This document shows positions 35,429 through 43,769 of a stretch of DNA of 55,836 nucleotides, in pieces. Where the stretch lies: contig CAMNNQ010000135.1 of the NCBI GenBank assembly GCA_946545645.1, positions 1 to 55,836 of the forward strand, read 5' to 3'. Source of the stretch: an uncultured Clostridia bacterium. GTDB lineage: Bacteria; Bacillota; Clostridia; Oscillospirales; Ruminococcaceae. Within the stretch, counting starts at the first letter, position 1. Each line of letters starts with the position of its first letter. The translations under genes and the position numbers were made by a program. The notes beneath the pieces were generated by a model, which worked only from the letters and a program-made list of their open reading frames with translations, was not told where the DNA came from and did not search any database.

Positions 35429-36151
35429 TCACAGCAAAAGCGATTTCAAAGCCTTCTCGCTGTCTGAGCCCCAAAGGGTCCTGGCGTATGAAACAGCCTT
35501 TTCTGCCGAGCGTTCCGGCTCGTCACCGTACTCTGCGGAGACTGCCTCATAGCCCCATATCTTCTCCGGAGGAGCATACTGTGCAACCGGCATACCGTAC
35601 TCCTCTCCGCGCTTGTTGCGCCTGCATCGGAAATCTGTAACGGTAAGATAGAGTTTATGCTGAAGCTCGGTGACTATCCCGCTGAAATTCTTGAGGCCGC
35701 CTTTGCCGAAGCCTCCCATAGCCTTGAGCTCGTAGGAATAGAGCCTTTCGGCGGTGTCGAAGAGCTCCATTATGCGTTTTTCGCGAGCCTTTGCCAGCCC
35801 CTCCTCGTAGAGGCTGTCGAAATCATAGCCATCCCGCCGGAAGTTGGCGAAGCAGCCAAGCCAGCTCAGTGAAATGAACCCCGCCTTGCCGGCAAAGAAT
35901 TTGCCGTAGCATACCTTTCCCGACTGTGCCGCCTGAACGCGCCATTCCCAGGGGTCTCGCTCCGGATCTCCGCTCCACCAGTAGCGTGCATCGGCGTGTT
36001 CTTCGACAGAGAAGCCCTCGACATCATTGGAGAAGAGGGGAAGGAAGCCCACCTTGTCAACATATCCGATCATCTCTTCGCAATTATGCAGCAGCCCTCT
36101 GCTCCGCGGCGAGGCGCCCTTCATTATCCATTGTCCGTTCTCGACGATCAT
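35429..36151 (-). CDS. soluble protein of unknown function, possibly AlkZ-related
   Basis: A 240-residue protein with many aromatics (YWWSGDPERDPWEWR at about residues 57-71) and a basic central helix region. The WW...DPWEW block reminds me of hypothetical proteins sometimes labelled AlkZ-related (DNA glycosylase winged-helix type), but I could not verify this, and the AlkZ catalytic pattern is not obvious. GGGGAGG lies 8 bases before ATG 36151. It directly follows the HAD phosphatase gene (3 bases apart), so they are co-transcribed. Confidence 0.7.
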   Translation of the reverse strand: MIVENGQWIMKGASPRSRGLLHNCEEMIGYVDKVGFLPLFSNDVEGFSVEEHADARYWWSGDPERDPWEWRVQAAQSGKVCYGKFFAGKAGFISLSWLGCFANFRRDGYDFDSLYEEGLAKAREKRIMELFDTAERLYSYELKAMGGFGKGGLKNFSGIVTELQHKLYLTVTDFRCRRNKRGEEYGMPVAQYAPPEKIWGYEAVSAEYGDEPERSAEKAVSYARTLWGSDSEKALKSLLL

Positions 36152-36154
36152 TTC

Positions 36155-36952
36155 TTACGCCTCCCCGAAAAAAACGAAGTGCCGAAGTGCGTTGTATATG
36201 CCGTCCCTGCCGATATCGTCGGTGACATGATCGGCGTAGGGGATGAGCATCTTGCCGTTGCCCATTGCTATCGACGTCCCCACTGCGGAGAACATCGGCA
36301 GATCGTTTAGGCTGTCCCCGACGGCGTAGGAGCATTCCTTGGGTATGCCGTAAAGACGGAGCACCGTCTCTATGCCGGTAGCTTTTGAATATGGCTTGGG
36401 GACGATCTCTGCAAACCCCTCTCCGCGGTCGATCCAGAAGAATCTTTTCTCCAGAGCAGGGCGGAGCGTGGCTATATCGCTGCGGCTGTCGAAGTTGATT
36501 ATGAATTTGTCGAAGGAGAAGTCGGCATCCTCGGTGCTGTGATCGACTTCCTTGCCTTCGGCGGCGAACTGGCTGCGGATAGAGGCTATCATCGGTGAGA
36601 ACGGGGTAGTAAAGTCAAAAAAGACGGCATCCCGGCGCTCGAACATGGGGATAGCTCTGCATTTGTGCAGCAGATCGAGAGTCTGCATACACAGGGCCTT
36701 GTCGAGCGTATGATAAAGCACCTCTCTGCCCTCGCACTCGATATGTGTCCCGCAGCCCATTATGTAGCCGTCGAAGCCCAGATCTCTGACGATGCTCCCC
36801 ACATTCATGGCAGGACGCCCGGTATTGATGAAGAGCAGGTTACCGGCCTTGCGGGAGAGCTCCAGCGCTCTGACGGCGCTCTCGGGAACGCTCTGGTCTC
36901 TTGTTTCGGGGATGAGTGTCCCGTCTATATCGAAAAACATTATCTTACGCAT
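36155..36952 (-). CDS. HAD-superfamily Cof-type sugar/nucleotide phosphatase
   Basis: A 265-residue cytoplasmic phosphatase. FFDIDGTLI holds the nucleophile Asp and acid Asp (motif 1), INTGRP is motif 2, a Lys precedes PYSKATGIE, and VGDSLNDLPMFSAVGTSIAMGNG is motif 4. This order with a C2 cap is the Cof/YbiV class. The substrate, usually a sugar phosphate or flavin precursor, cannot be predicted. GAGG is 8 bases before the start. Confidence 0.9.
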   Translation of the reverse strand: MRKIMFFDIDGTLIPETRDQSVPESAVRALELSRKAGNLLFINTGRPAMNVGSIVRDLGFDGYIMGCGTHIECEGREVLYHTLDKALCMQTLDLLHKCRAIPMFERRDAVFFDFTTPFSPMIASIRSQFAAEGKEVDHSTEDADFSFDKFIINFDSRSDIATLRPALEKRFFWIDRGEGFAEIVPKPYSKATGIETVLRLYGIPKECSYAVGDSLNDLPMFSAVGTSIAMGNGKMLIPYADHVTDDIGRDGIYNALRHFVFFGEA

Positions 36953-37020
36953 AGTTTACCTCTGAACTGTCCAAAAATAAGGACTAAAGTCTCCCGGACG
37001 GCTCTGCCCGGACGTATGAT

Positions 37021-37049
37021 ATTATATCACAGCGGCTGATAAAATTCAA
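37021..37049 (-). promoter_or_regulatory. promoter of the HAD phosphatase operon
   Basis: On the minus strand TTGAAT (37044-37049) and TATAAT (37021-37026), 17-base spacer. It diverges from the hydrolase promoter, with the two -35 boxes 16 bases apart. Confidence 0.75.
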
Positions 37050-37065
37050 CACTCTTTAAAGACAG

Positions 37066-37094
37066 TTGACAATCGGTTCAAAAAATGTTATTAT
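37066..37094 (+). promoter_or_regulatory. promoter of the alpha/beta hydrolase-like gene
   Basis: TTGACA at 37066-37071 and TATTAT at 37089-37094 with a 17-base spacer. Confidence 0.75.
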
Positions 37095-37132
37095 TTTAAA
37101 AGATAAAACCTTCAAGAAAGGTCGGTGGACTT

Positions 37133-37993
37133 ATGAATTTTCTGCTTTGCGGGAGCCGAAGCGCTCCGACAGTGCTGCTGATACACGGTATGGCTTCTAC
37201 TGCCAAGCTCTGCTACGGCGAGCTGGCCAGGCTGCTTGGAAAAAGATACCGTATCATTATGGCCTGCCTCGACGGGCACGACCCTTACAGCTTCAGCGAA
37301 TTCAAGTCTATCGAGAAATGCTGCGAGGGGATAGAGAGCTATATCCGGAAGCGCTTTGACGGCAAGGTCTTCGCTGTCAGCGGAGTAATGCTGGGAGCAG
37401 ATATTGCCTTAGAGCTGCTGGCAAGAGGGAACATCTCCTTCGAGAAGCTGCACCTTGACACTCCCTGCTGCGCCGGGTTCGGCATAACCAAGCCGGTGTA
37501 TTCTGCCCTTTTCGGAAAGGGCATCAGCTATATGGGCAAGGGGCACCGTCTCCCGGAGATAGCGCTGGACAAAGCCTTCGGGAAGGGTACCAGAGATTGC
37601 TGCCGGCTTATTTACGGCGGTATGACCGAGGAATCAGTCAAAAATGTATGCAGCGAGTTTTTCGGATATAAGCTGCCGAAGGATATGAAGAGCTTTGAGG
37701 GCTCGGCGGCGGTATGGTGCGGGAGCACTGAGAAAAAACCACAGGCCTCGGCGCATCTTCTGGAAAAATATATGCCGGAGCTGGGAGTCAGGGTCTTCAA
37801 AGACCTCGGCCACGGCGAGCTGCTCAGAGAGCATTGCCGGGGCTACGCCAGGGAGCTTCAGAAATTCCTGAGCGCAAAGCCTCAGCACGGGTCTGCGGTC
37901 CGGGAGAAAGAAGAGAAGGAAGAAAAGAAAAGAGCTCCCAAAAGGAAGCTCTTTGGAAAATCAAAGCCGAAGGATCTTCAGCGGCCGAAATAA
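37133..37993 (+). CDS. alpha/beta hydrolase-fold protein lacking the nucleophile serine
   Basis: The fold is indicated by VLLIHGMAST (oxyanion region) at about residues 14-23, the strand-turn-helix VSGVMLGADIALELL at 81-95, and DLGHGELLREH near residue 230 with the usual His. Active enzymes have G-x-S-x-G at the turn; here it reads GVMLG, with Met at the nucleophile position. The last 35 residues are an unusual Lys/Glu/Arg-rich tail. It may be a non-catalytic binding protein. Its 3' end overlaps the convergent DUF5131 gene by 16 bases. Confidence 0.78.
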   Translation: MNFLLCGSRSAPTVLLIHGMASTAKLCYGELARLLGKRYRIIMACLDGHDPYSFSEFKSIEKCCEGIESYIRKRFDGKVFAVSGVMLGADIALELLARGNISFEKLHLDTPCCAGFGITKPVYSALFGKGISYMGKGHRLPEIALDKAFGKGTRDCCRLIYGGMTEESVKNVCSEFFGYKLPKDMKSFEGSAAVWCGSTEKKPQASAHLLEKYMPELGVRVFKDLGHGELLREHCRGYARELQKFLSAKPQHGSAVREKEEKEEKKRAPKRKLFGKSKPKDLQRPK

Positions 37994-38703
37994 AGATCTA
38001 TATCCGCTTTCCGGGCCTGGCTCATCTGCAAGCGGCGGGGGATGCGGAATATGCGGCCGTCCTTTCGGAAGAGAGCGCCGGTCTGTTTGAATGTGAAATC
38101 GACCCGGTGTTCCAGGCATTGTCGGCGGGTGGCGAGTATCCATCCGTATTCGCAGAGCCTTGCTCCGCTGCCGGATTCACCCCCGCAGATTACCTGCTCG
38201 ATACGTTTTGAAGCAAGATACTGCGAGATGTCTATCGGCCCCAGCATGGGCTCATGGATGATCTTAAGATGCTTTATGGGAAGAGAAAGCAGAACAGGGA
38301 GCCTGCGGTCGGTATTTTCCTGATCCTCGCAGGTGACGCATACAGTGATGTTGTCCCAGCCCTCGCCCCAATCCGGCGGGAGGGAAACGTAGAAACGGTC
38401 GATGCGTTTTGTAACGATCGTAAACCGAAGGTCGCTGCGGGTCCGCATCATCTCCCAGGCCTCGCGCCTCCAGCCGTCTGCTTCCGAGACAAAGAAATCT
38501 GAGGTCATGCAGCAGAAAACTGTGCCTTCGTTTTGGAGCTTGCATTCTCCGGAGGAGCTCTTTCTGAGCGGCAGATCAAAGGAAGACGTTTTCGTTACAA
38601 CAGAACTGTCCTTCCCGAATTCTGCGTCCCGGCGGTACATATAGCAGTTCCGGCAGCCTGCGCTGATCTTATGGCAGCCGTGCCAAGGGTTCCAGATATC
38701 CAT
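37978..38703 (-). CDS. DUF5131 / phage Gp37-Gp68 family protein
   Basis: This 241-residue protein begins IWNPWHGCHKISAGCRNCY, the signature of the Gp37/Gp68 family (PF07505), which has a Cys cluster and a probable radical-SAM-like fold; FTIVTKR and CGGESG also fit. The biochemical function of the family is not established, and members occur in both phages and Clostridia chromosomes. No other phage gene is nearby. It has its own promoter and overlaps the neighbouring gene tail to tail. Confidence 0.85.
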   Translation of the reverse strand: MDIWNPWHGCHKISAGCRNCYMYRRDAEFGKDSSVVTKTSSFDLPLRKSSSGECKLQNEGTVFCCMTSDFFVSEADGWRREAWEMMRTRSDLRFTIVTKRIDRFYVSLPPDWGEGWDNITVCVTCEDQENTDRRLPVLLSLPIKHLKIIHEPMLGPIDISQYLASKRIEQVICGGESGSGARLCEYGWILATRRQCLEHRVDFTFKQTGALFRKDGRIFRIPRRLQMSQARKADIDLYFGR

Positions 38704-38791
38704 GCTAACACCTCTTATCTCAATGGGGTGCGCCTATCCCCGGGCAGCGCCGCTGCGGCGGAGATCGCAGACTCAGATCTTCCCTGATAAT

Positions 38792-38820
38792 ATTGTAACA
38801 CAGCTTTCTTTCTTTGTCTA
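38792..38820 (-). promoter_or_regulatory. promoter of the DUF5131 gene
   Basis: On the minus strand TAGACA (38815-38820) and TACAAT (38792-38797), 17-base spacer. Confidence 0.6.
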
Positions 38821-38995
38821 CACAATTCTGCGCTTTTTCACGGATATTTGTCATGAAGATGACATATCTTCCGGAAAAGAAGTATACCAGATACTGATTT
38901 TATTTCAGCTTTGTAAACTTATAAGCGCTAATTCGTTAAATTTACAATCTGTTAATAAATAGTTAATACTATATGCAATAAGAAGCTATGGCTAT

Positions 38996-39023
38996 TTGTT
39001 ATAATTAGTATATATATTATAAA
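38996..39023 (+). promoter_or_regulatory. probable promoter of the two-component operon
   Basis: TTGTTA (38996-39001) and TATAAA (39018-39023) with a 16-base spacer in an AT-rich region; hexamers are imperfect, so this is tentative. Confidence 0.45.
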
Positions 39024-39072
39024 AATTTCGTTAAAATGATATTTATAAAGACCGCCAAAGGAGGAGTTAAAA

Positions 39073-39777
39073 ATGTCGCTTGGGAGAGTACTTGTAGTCG
39101 ATGACGATAAGAATATCTGCGAGCTTCTTCGTCTCTATCTTGAAAAGGAAGGTTACGGTGTTATACTTGCACACGACGGCGATGAGGCCGTTATAAAATT
39201 CAATGCTCTGAAACCGGATATCATTCTGCTGGATATAATGCTTCCCGGGAAGGACGGCTGGCAGGTTTGCCGCGAGATCAGGCAGAAATCCAATGTTCCG
39301 ATAATCATGGTAACTGCCAAGCAGGAGACCTTCGATAAGGTATTGGGTCTTGAGCTGGGTGCAGACGACTATATCGTCAAGCCCTTCGATACAAAGGAAG
39401 TCATCGCCAGGATCAAAGCCGTTTACCGCCGCGTCGGGCAGTCCGCCAGCGAGCAGGAGGTCAAGGAAGTCAAGTATGACAAGCTCTCTGTCAATATGAC
39501 AAGGTATGAGCTGAGAGTTGACGGCAAGGTCGTTGACACTCCTCCCAAGGAGCTGGAGCTCCTTTTCCACCTCGCTTCCAATCCGAACCGCGTTTATACC
39601 AGAGACCAGCTTCTCGACGAGGTCTGGGGCTTTGAGTACTACGGCGATTCCAGAACTATAGATGTTCATGTAAAGAGGCTCCGCGAAAAGCTCGAGGGTG
39701 TCTCCGAAAAATGGGCGCTGAAAACTGTATGGGGCGTAGGGTATAAGTTTGAGGTCACCGAAGGCGCTCATGAGTAA
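39073..39777 (+). CDS. OmpR/PhoB-family response regulator
   Basis: A 234-residue regulator. The receiver domain (1-120) has LVVDDDKNI with the acidic pocket, ILLDIMLPGKDGW with the phosphorylated Asp, and YIVKPFDTKE with the conserved Lys. The DNA-binding domain (130-234) is a winged helix with TPPKELELL and DSRTIDVHVKRLREKLE. GGAGGAG precedes ATG 39073. It is followed by its kinase, overlapping by 8 bases, so the pair is coupled. Target genes probably include the htrA-type gene next to it. Confidence 0.95.
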   Translation: MSLGRVLVVDDDKNICELLRLYLEKEGYGVILAHDGDEAVIKFNALKPDIILLDIMLPGKDGWQVCREIRQKSNVPIIMVTAKQETFDKVLGLELGADDYIVKPFDTKEVIARIKAVYRRVGQSASEQEVKEVKYDKLSVNMTRYELRVDGKVVDTPPKELELLFHLASNPNRVYTRDQLLDEVWGFEYYGDSRTIDVHVKRLREKLEGVSEKWALKTVWGVGYKFEVTEGAHE

Positions 39778-41185
39778 TCATAAAAGCATATTTTTTAAAT
39801 ACTTTTTTATCTGTTCAGCAGTAATACTCATAAGCTTTATATGCTTAGGTGCAGTATTACTGCTTGTTTCTTCAAGGTACTTCCTTCAGGAGAAGAAGGA
39901 TCTTCTCGAAAAGAATGCCAGAGCAGCAGCTCAGAACGTCCAGACACTTATAAGCCGCTCGCCGACAGGCTGGAGAAACGATGTAGTGCAGAGTATAAAG
40001 GGAATGGCTGCCGGAAGCAATATAGATATAATTATCTGCGATAAAAAAGGCAGGCTCATCGCTGATTCATCAACAGCCGGAAGATTTACCGATCTGCAGA
40101 TCCCCGAAGGGCTGCTGGAAAACTTTTCGGACAGCCCCACATATCAGCTAAGTGATATGGACGGCAGATATGAGGAATCGCATATCGTCGGGCTGAGCTT
40201 TTCGGTCAGCGGGCCGGAGTATTTCTGTATGGCCCTTACCCCGAAAGCAGAGCAGGATGACTATGTCTGGCAGATAATGCGTATATTTGTATTGACTATA
40301 TGCCTCGTGTTCATCGCGGTCGTTATAGCAGTTTATTTCATAGCTGCAAGACTTTCGGCGCCTATCATAGAGATCGCCGAGGTCTCCCGCGAGATCGGTA
40401 AAGGAAACTTCTCTGTTTCGCTGCCGTCTTACAATATCTATGAGATGCAGGAGCTGGCCAACGCATTCAATGATATGGCCGCCTCCCTGAAGAACTACGA
40501 TACTATGAGAAACAGCTTCGTCGCCAATGTATCTCACGAGCTGAGGACACCTATGACATCTATCGGCGGCTTTGTTGACGGTATGCTGGACGGGACTATC
40601 CCCCAGGAAGAATACGAACATTATCTGAAAATAATATCCTCCGAAGTCGCAAGACTGACAAGACTGGTGCGCTCGATGCTGAACCTCGCCAAGATCGAGG
40701 CGGGTGAGCTCAAGCCGAATCTTACTAAATTCTCCGTGCTGGAGCCGATAGTCGATACGCTCGTTACCTTCGAGCAAAGGCTTGAGGCAAAGCAGATCGA
40801 GATCCGCGGGCTGGATACCGAAAGAGTCGATCTCTACGCAGACAACGATCTTATCCATCAGGTAATGTATAACCTTATCGAGAATGCGATAAAGTTCGTC
40901 GATCCCGGCGGGTATATCGAATTCGCTTTCAGCAGCGTCGGGTATATGACAGTCATCTCAATAAAGAACAGCGGCGAGGGCCTCAGCGAGGAAGAGCTGC
41001 CGCTGGTGTTCGACAGATTCTATAAAACAGACAAATCCAGAGGCCTGGACGCTACCGGCGTCGGGCTGGGCCTCAACATAGTGCGGTCTATTATCAGACT
41101 GCACGGCGGAAAGATAATGGTCAGAAGCGTTAAGGGCGAGTATACCGAGTTCGTTTTTACAATACCGAACAAGAAGCTCGATTGA
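39770..41185 (+). CDS. sensor histidine kinase with HAMP domain
   Basis: A 471-residue membrane kinase: helix 1 at about residues 10-32, an extracellular sensor of about 135 residues, helix 2 at about 175-197, a HAMP domain, then the HisKA box FVANVSHELRTPMTSI with the phosphorylated His and the ATPase motifs NLIENAIKF, GEGLSEEELPLVFDRFYK and GVGLGLNIVRS. Start ATG 39770 has AAGG 5 bases upstream and overlaps the regulator stop. The layout is like PhoR/WalK kinases that sense envelope state. Confidence 0.94.
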   Translation: MSNHKSIFFKYFFICSAVILISFICLGAVLLLVSSRYFLQEKKDLLEKNARAAAQNVQTLISRSPTGWRNDVVQSIKGMAAGSNIDIIICDKKGRLIADSSTAGRFTDLQIPEGLLENFSDSPTYQLSDMDGRYEESHIVGLSFSVSGPEYFCMALTPKAEQDDYVWQIMRIFVLTICLVFIAVVIAVYFIAARLSAPIIEIAEVSREIGKGNFSVSLPSYNIYEMQELANAFNDMAASLKNYDTMRNSFVANVSHELRTPMTSIGGFVDGMLDGTIPQEEYEHYLKIISSEVARLTRLVRSMLNLAKIEAGELKPNLTKFSVLEPIVDTLVTFEQRLEAKQIEIRGLDTERVDLYADNDLIHQVMYNLIENAIKFVDPGGYIEFAFSSVGYMTVISIKNSGEGLSEEELPLVFDRFYKTDKSRGLDATGVGLGLNIVRSIIRLHGGKIMVRSVKGEYTEFVFTIPNKKLD

Positions 41186-41212
41186 CGCGCCGGGTAAAGG
41201 CAGGTGAGCAGG

Positions 41213-42655
41213 ATGGATGAACACGAGCTGACAGATCGGGAGAGCGTTACGGAAAAGCCCCCGTGCGAGGAGTTTCGTGCGGAGCCGCTGATAGAGGATA
41301 TACCGCCGCAGCCTGTGATCGAGGATACTTCTCCGAAGCAGGAGCTCCCCGGGGAGGATACCGGGCTTGCTCAGCATGAGACCTTGCCTCCGCCGAGAGG
41401 GACAGCTTATGAGGATCCGTTCTTTAATGTGCCGCCTGTCCTGGGCGATCTGGAGGGTCTCGATAAAGAAGCCTTCTGGAACAGTGTCGCGGCGGTGCGC
41501 CCCCAGAAGCAGAAAAGGAAAAAGCCTTCTGTCTCACTTATCATCCTGTGCTTCCTGATGCTGCTGTTCATGACAGGGATACTCTTCACTGTCATAAACG
41601 GCAAGGGCTGGCTGATCAGGCTCATTAACGGCGGAAAGAATATAGAGTTCACCCTGCCGGTAGAGGAGAAGCCTCAGCTCGAATCGACAGCTTATCAGGA
41701 GGACGGCAGATATACTGTCGAAGGAGTCGCCGAAGCTGTGCTGCCCTCGACGGTAAAGATCGAGGTCTATACCTCTGAAATGTCGATCTCGGCTTCCGGC
41801 TGGGGGAGCGGAATAATAATGACTGAAGACGGTTTTATCCTTACCAACGCTCATGTTATCGAAAACGCAGCCAAGATAAAAGTAATGCTCGATACCAGAG
41901 AGGAGTATTCCGCTTCTGTCATCGGGTCGGATGCGCCTTCTGATATTGCCGTCCTGAAAATAAACAAGAGCGGACTCAAGCCCGCACAGTTCGGAGATTC
42001 GGATCAGGTCAAGCTCGGAGAGGATTGTGTCGTTATCGGTTCGCCCGCCGGATTTTTCGGCTCGGTGACAAAAGGCATCGTTTCCGGGACAGACCGTATG
42101 ATAAAGGTCGAGAGCTATTCTGTGCCGATGAGATGCCTGCAGGTCGATGCAGCGATCAACCCCGGAAATTCCGGCGGCGCCCTGGTCAATATGTGGGGGC
42201 AGGTCGTCGGGATAACCAGCTCCAAGCTGGCCTCGCGCACATATTACGGCATAGGCTTCGCAATTTCCATGAGCGCAGCAAAGCCGATAATCGAGGAAAT
42301 AATGGCTAAGGGTTATGTCGAGGAGACCGCCAAGATAGGCATAGTATTCTATTCCATAAGCAGCGAGGATGCTGAGGATATGGGAATCATCCCCGGGATA
42401 TTGATAGCGGGTATAGACAAGAGCTGCGATATCTCCAATACAGAGCTCAGCTACGGAGATATCATAACCTCGCTGAACGGGAAGAGGATAATGACCGCAG
42501 AGGATGTCAAAGAGCTGCTCAGAGGATGCAAGCCGGGGGACACTATGACAGCGACAGTTTTCCGTAAGGAGAACGAAGAGGACGAGGGCAGGATGTTCAA
42601 CATCAGCTTCAAGCTGGAATCAGACAGGACCAGCATCGTCGAAAAGGAAAGCTGA
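41213..42655 (+). CDS. htrA: HtrA/DegP-type membrane-anchored serine protease with PDZ domain
   Basis: A quality-control protease outside the membrane. The acidic proline-rich cytoplasmic N-terminus (about 100 residues) precedes one membrane helix at about residues 102-122, a trypsin-like domain with the triad in LTNAHVIENA (His), SDIAVLKI (Asp) and NPGNSGGALVN (Ser), and a C-terminal PDZ domain with YGDIITSLNGK. ATG 41213 is chosen with AGGTGA 5 bases upstream; GTG 41204 is an alternative. Its position behind a two-component system suggests envelope stress control. Confidence 0.92.
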   Translation: MDEHELTDRESVTEKPPCEEFRAEPLIEDIPPQPVIEDTSPKQELPGEDTGLAQHETLPPPRGTAYEDPFFNVPPVLGDLEGLDKEAFWNSVAAVRPQKQKRKKPSVSLIILCFLMLLFMTGILFTVINGKGWLIRLINGGKNIEFTLPVEEKPQLESTAYQEDGRYTVEGVAEAVLPSTVKIEVYTSEMSISASGWGSGIIMTEDGFILTNAHVIENAAKIKVMLDTREEYSASVIGSDAPSDIAVLKINKSGLKPAQFGDSDQVKLGEDCVVIGSPAGFFGSVTKGIVSGTDRMIKVESYSVPMRCLQVDAAINPGNSGGALVNMWGQVVGITSSKLASRTYYGIGFAISMSAAKPIIEEIMAKGYVEETAKIGIVFYSISSEDAEDMGIIPGILIAGIDKSCDISNTELSYGDIITSLNGKRIMTAEDVKELLRGCKPGDTMTATVFRKENEEDEGRMFNISFKLESDRTSIVEKES

Positions 42656-42667
42656 ATAATGGAAATA

Positions 42668-42708
42668 CAGGCGCTGCGCGGAACGCACCTTGCAGCGCCT
42701 GTGGTTTT
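42668..42708 (+). terminator. terminator after htrA
   Basis: CAGGCGCTGC (42668-42677) and GCAGCGCCTG (42692-42701) form a perfect 10-bp stem followed by TGGTTTTG, 12 bases after the htrA stop. The T run is short. Confidence 0.6.
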
Positions 42709-42771
42709 GCTCGGGCAGGGCAGCAGTAACGATGCTCCCCGGCGGAGCTTGATCGAAGGGAAGAGATACAA

Positions 42772-43668
42772 ATGGGAGCTTTACGGATAGTGCTGACGCT
42801 TCTCATAAGCGGGCTTATCGGTTATTTCACAAACTATATAGCGGTAAAAATGCTTTTCCGGCCAAGGACAGAAAAGCATATCTTCGGCAAGAGGATACCC
42901 TTTACCCCGGGAATAATCCCCAAAAATCAGCCAAGGCTGGCCAGAGCTCTGGGCGCAGCCGTAAGCGAGCAGCTGCTTACCGGAGAAGACCTTAAAGCCG
43001 CACTCTCCTCAGAGGAGACCGCCAACGCTGTCGCTGAAAGGGCAATGGGGGCGATGTTTACAGACAAGCCGCTGGGAGAGGCCGCAGAAGAGCTTATCGG
43101 CGGGGAGAACACAGAGTCTCTCAAGGCCTTTGCCAAGGAGAATGTCACTGCGCTGGCAGTAAGAAAGTTGAAAGAAGCAGACCTGCCGCAGCTCATCATC
43201 TCGGAAGGGAAGAATGCCATCGGGGAAAAGGTGGCGGGGACGATGCTGGCTATGTTCGTCAGCGAGCAGCTTCTGGACGAGCTAGCGGCGCCGCTGGGAG
43301 CCAGGATAAACGAATACATAGATCAGAACGCCGAGGGGATGATCGGAGCTGCGGTCTCTGATGAGATCGACAGGGTCGCGGCTGCCTCGCCGAATGAGCT
43401 GCTGACAGGCGCCGGAGTCTCCCCGGAAGCTGTCAAGGGAGCTGCAGCGGGAATGTTCCGCAAGGCTATGAGCCAGGCTATCGACCCTCTGCTGCAAACT
43501 GTGGATATCCCTAAGCTGGTGGAGGCCAGGGTAAACGCTATGAGCGTTGAAGAGGTCGAAGAGCTGGTGATGTCCGTTATGAAGAACGAACTGAACGCTG
43601 TCATCAGTCTGGGAGGGCTGATAGGTATCATCATAGGGCTCCTTAATCTTATAGTGCAGAAGCTGTAG
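42772..43668 (+). CDS. DUF445 membrane protein
   Basis: A 298-residue protein starting with a membrane helix and the DUF445 signature SGLIGYFTNYIAVKMLF followed by IPFTPGIIPKNQPRLARALG. The middle is a long Ala/Glu-rich helical region, and a last hydrophobic helix closes the protein. Family function is unknown; it is often linked with the cell envelope. GAAGGGAAGAG precedes the start. It follows the htrA gene after a hairpin. Confidence 0.92.
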   Translation: MGALRIVLTLLISGLIGYFTNYIAVKMLFRPRTEKHIFGKRIPFTPGIIPKNQPRLARALGAAVSEQLLTGEDLKAALSSEETANAVAERAMGAMFTDKPLGEAAEELIGGENTESLKAFAKENVTALAVRKLKEADLPQLIISEGKNAIGEKVAGTMLAMFVSEQLLDELAAPLGARINEYIDQNAEGMIGAAVSDEIDRVAAASPNELLTGAGVSPEAVKGAAAGMFRKAMSQAIDPLLQTVDIPKLVEARVNAMSVEEVEELVMSVMKNELNAVISLGGLIGIIIGLLNLIVQKL

Positions 43669-43672
43669 ACGA

Positions 43673-43701
43673 TTGACATATACTTTTCTATATGGTATAA
43701 T
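43673..43701 (+). promoter_or_regulatory. promoter of the LysR gene
   Basis: TTGACA at 43673-43678 and TATAAT at 43696-43701 with a 17-base spacer, a perfect consensus, contained in a long inverted repeat. Confidence 0.88.
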
Positions 43702-43719
43702 TGTAGGAAAGTATATGTC
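43675..43719 (+). promoter_or_regulatory. 16-bp inverted repeat across the LysR promoter
   Basis: GACATATACTTTTCTA (43675-43690) and TAGGAAAGTATATGTC (43704-43719) pair in 15 of 16 positions across 13 bases that contain the -10 box. The arms reach from the -35 to the start-site region. This is a strong candidate operator, probably for autoregulation by the LysR protein encoded next. Confidence 0.7.
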
Positions 43720-43769
43720 TTTTCTATGCCTTGATGCCACGGCATTGGAAATGTTTTTCGGAGGGAAAT

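Larger units (their letters stand above)
38704..39072. other. intergenic region upstream of the two-component system
   Basis: It contains the DUF5131 promoter, an AT-rich stretch with GTTAATA direct repeats at 38951-38957 and 38962-38968 (11-bp spacing) and the regulator promoter (38996-39023). Nothing else can be named. Confidence 0.5.

Noticed and set aside
37978-38703. DUF5131 (phage Gp37/Gp68) gene as evidence of a prophage
   Set aside because: No other phage gene, integrase or attachment site is nearby, and the family is common in chromosomes.
43675-43719. Inverted repeat before the LysR gene as a terminator of DUF445
   Set aside because: It contains a perfect -35/-10 pair and the downstream bases are not a clean T run, so an operator is the better reading.
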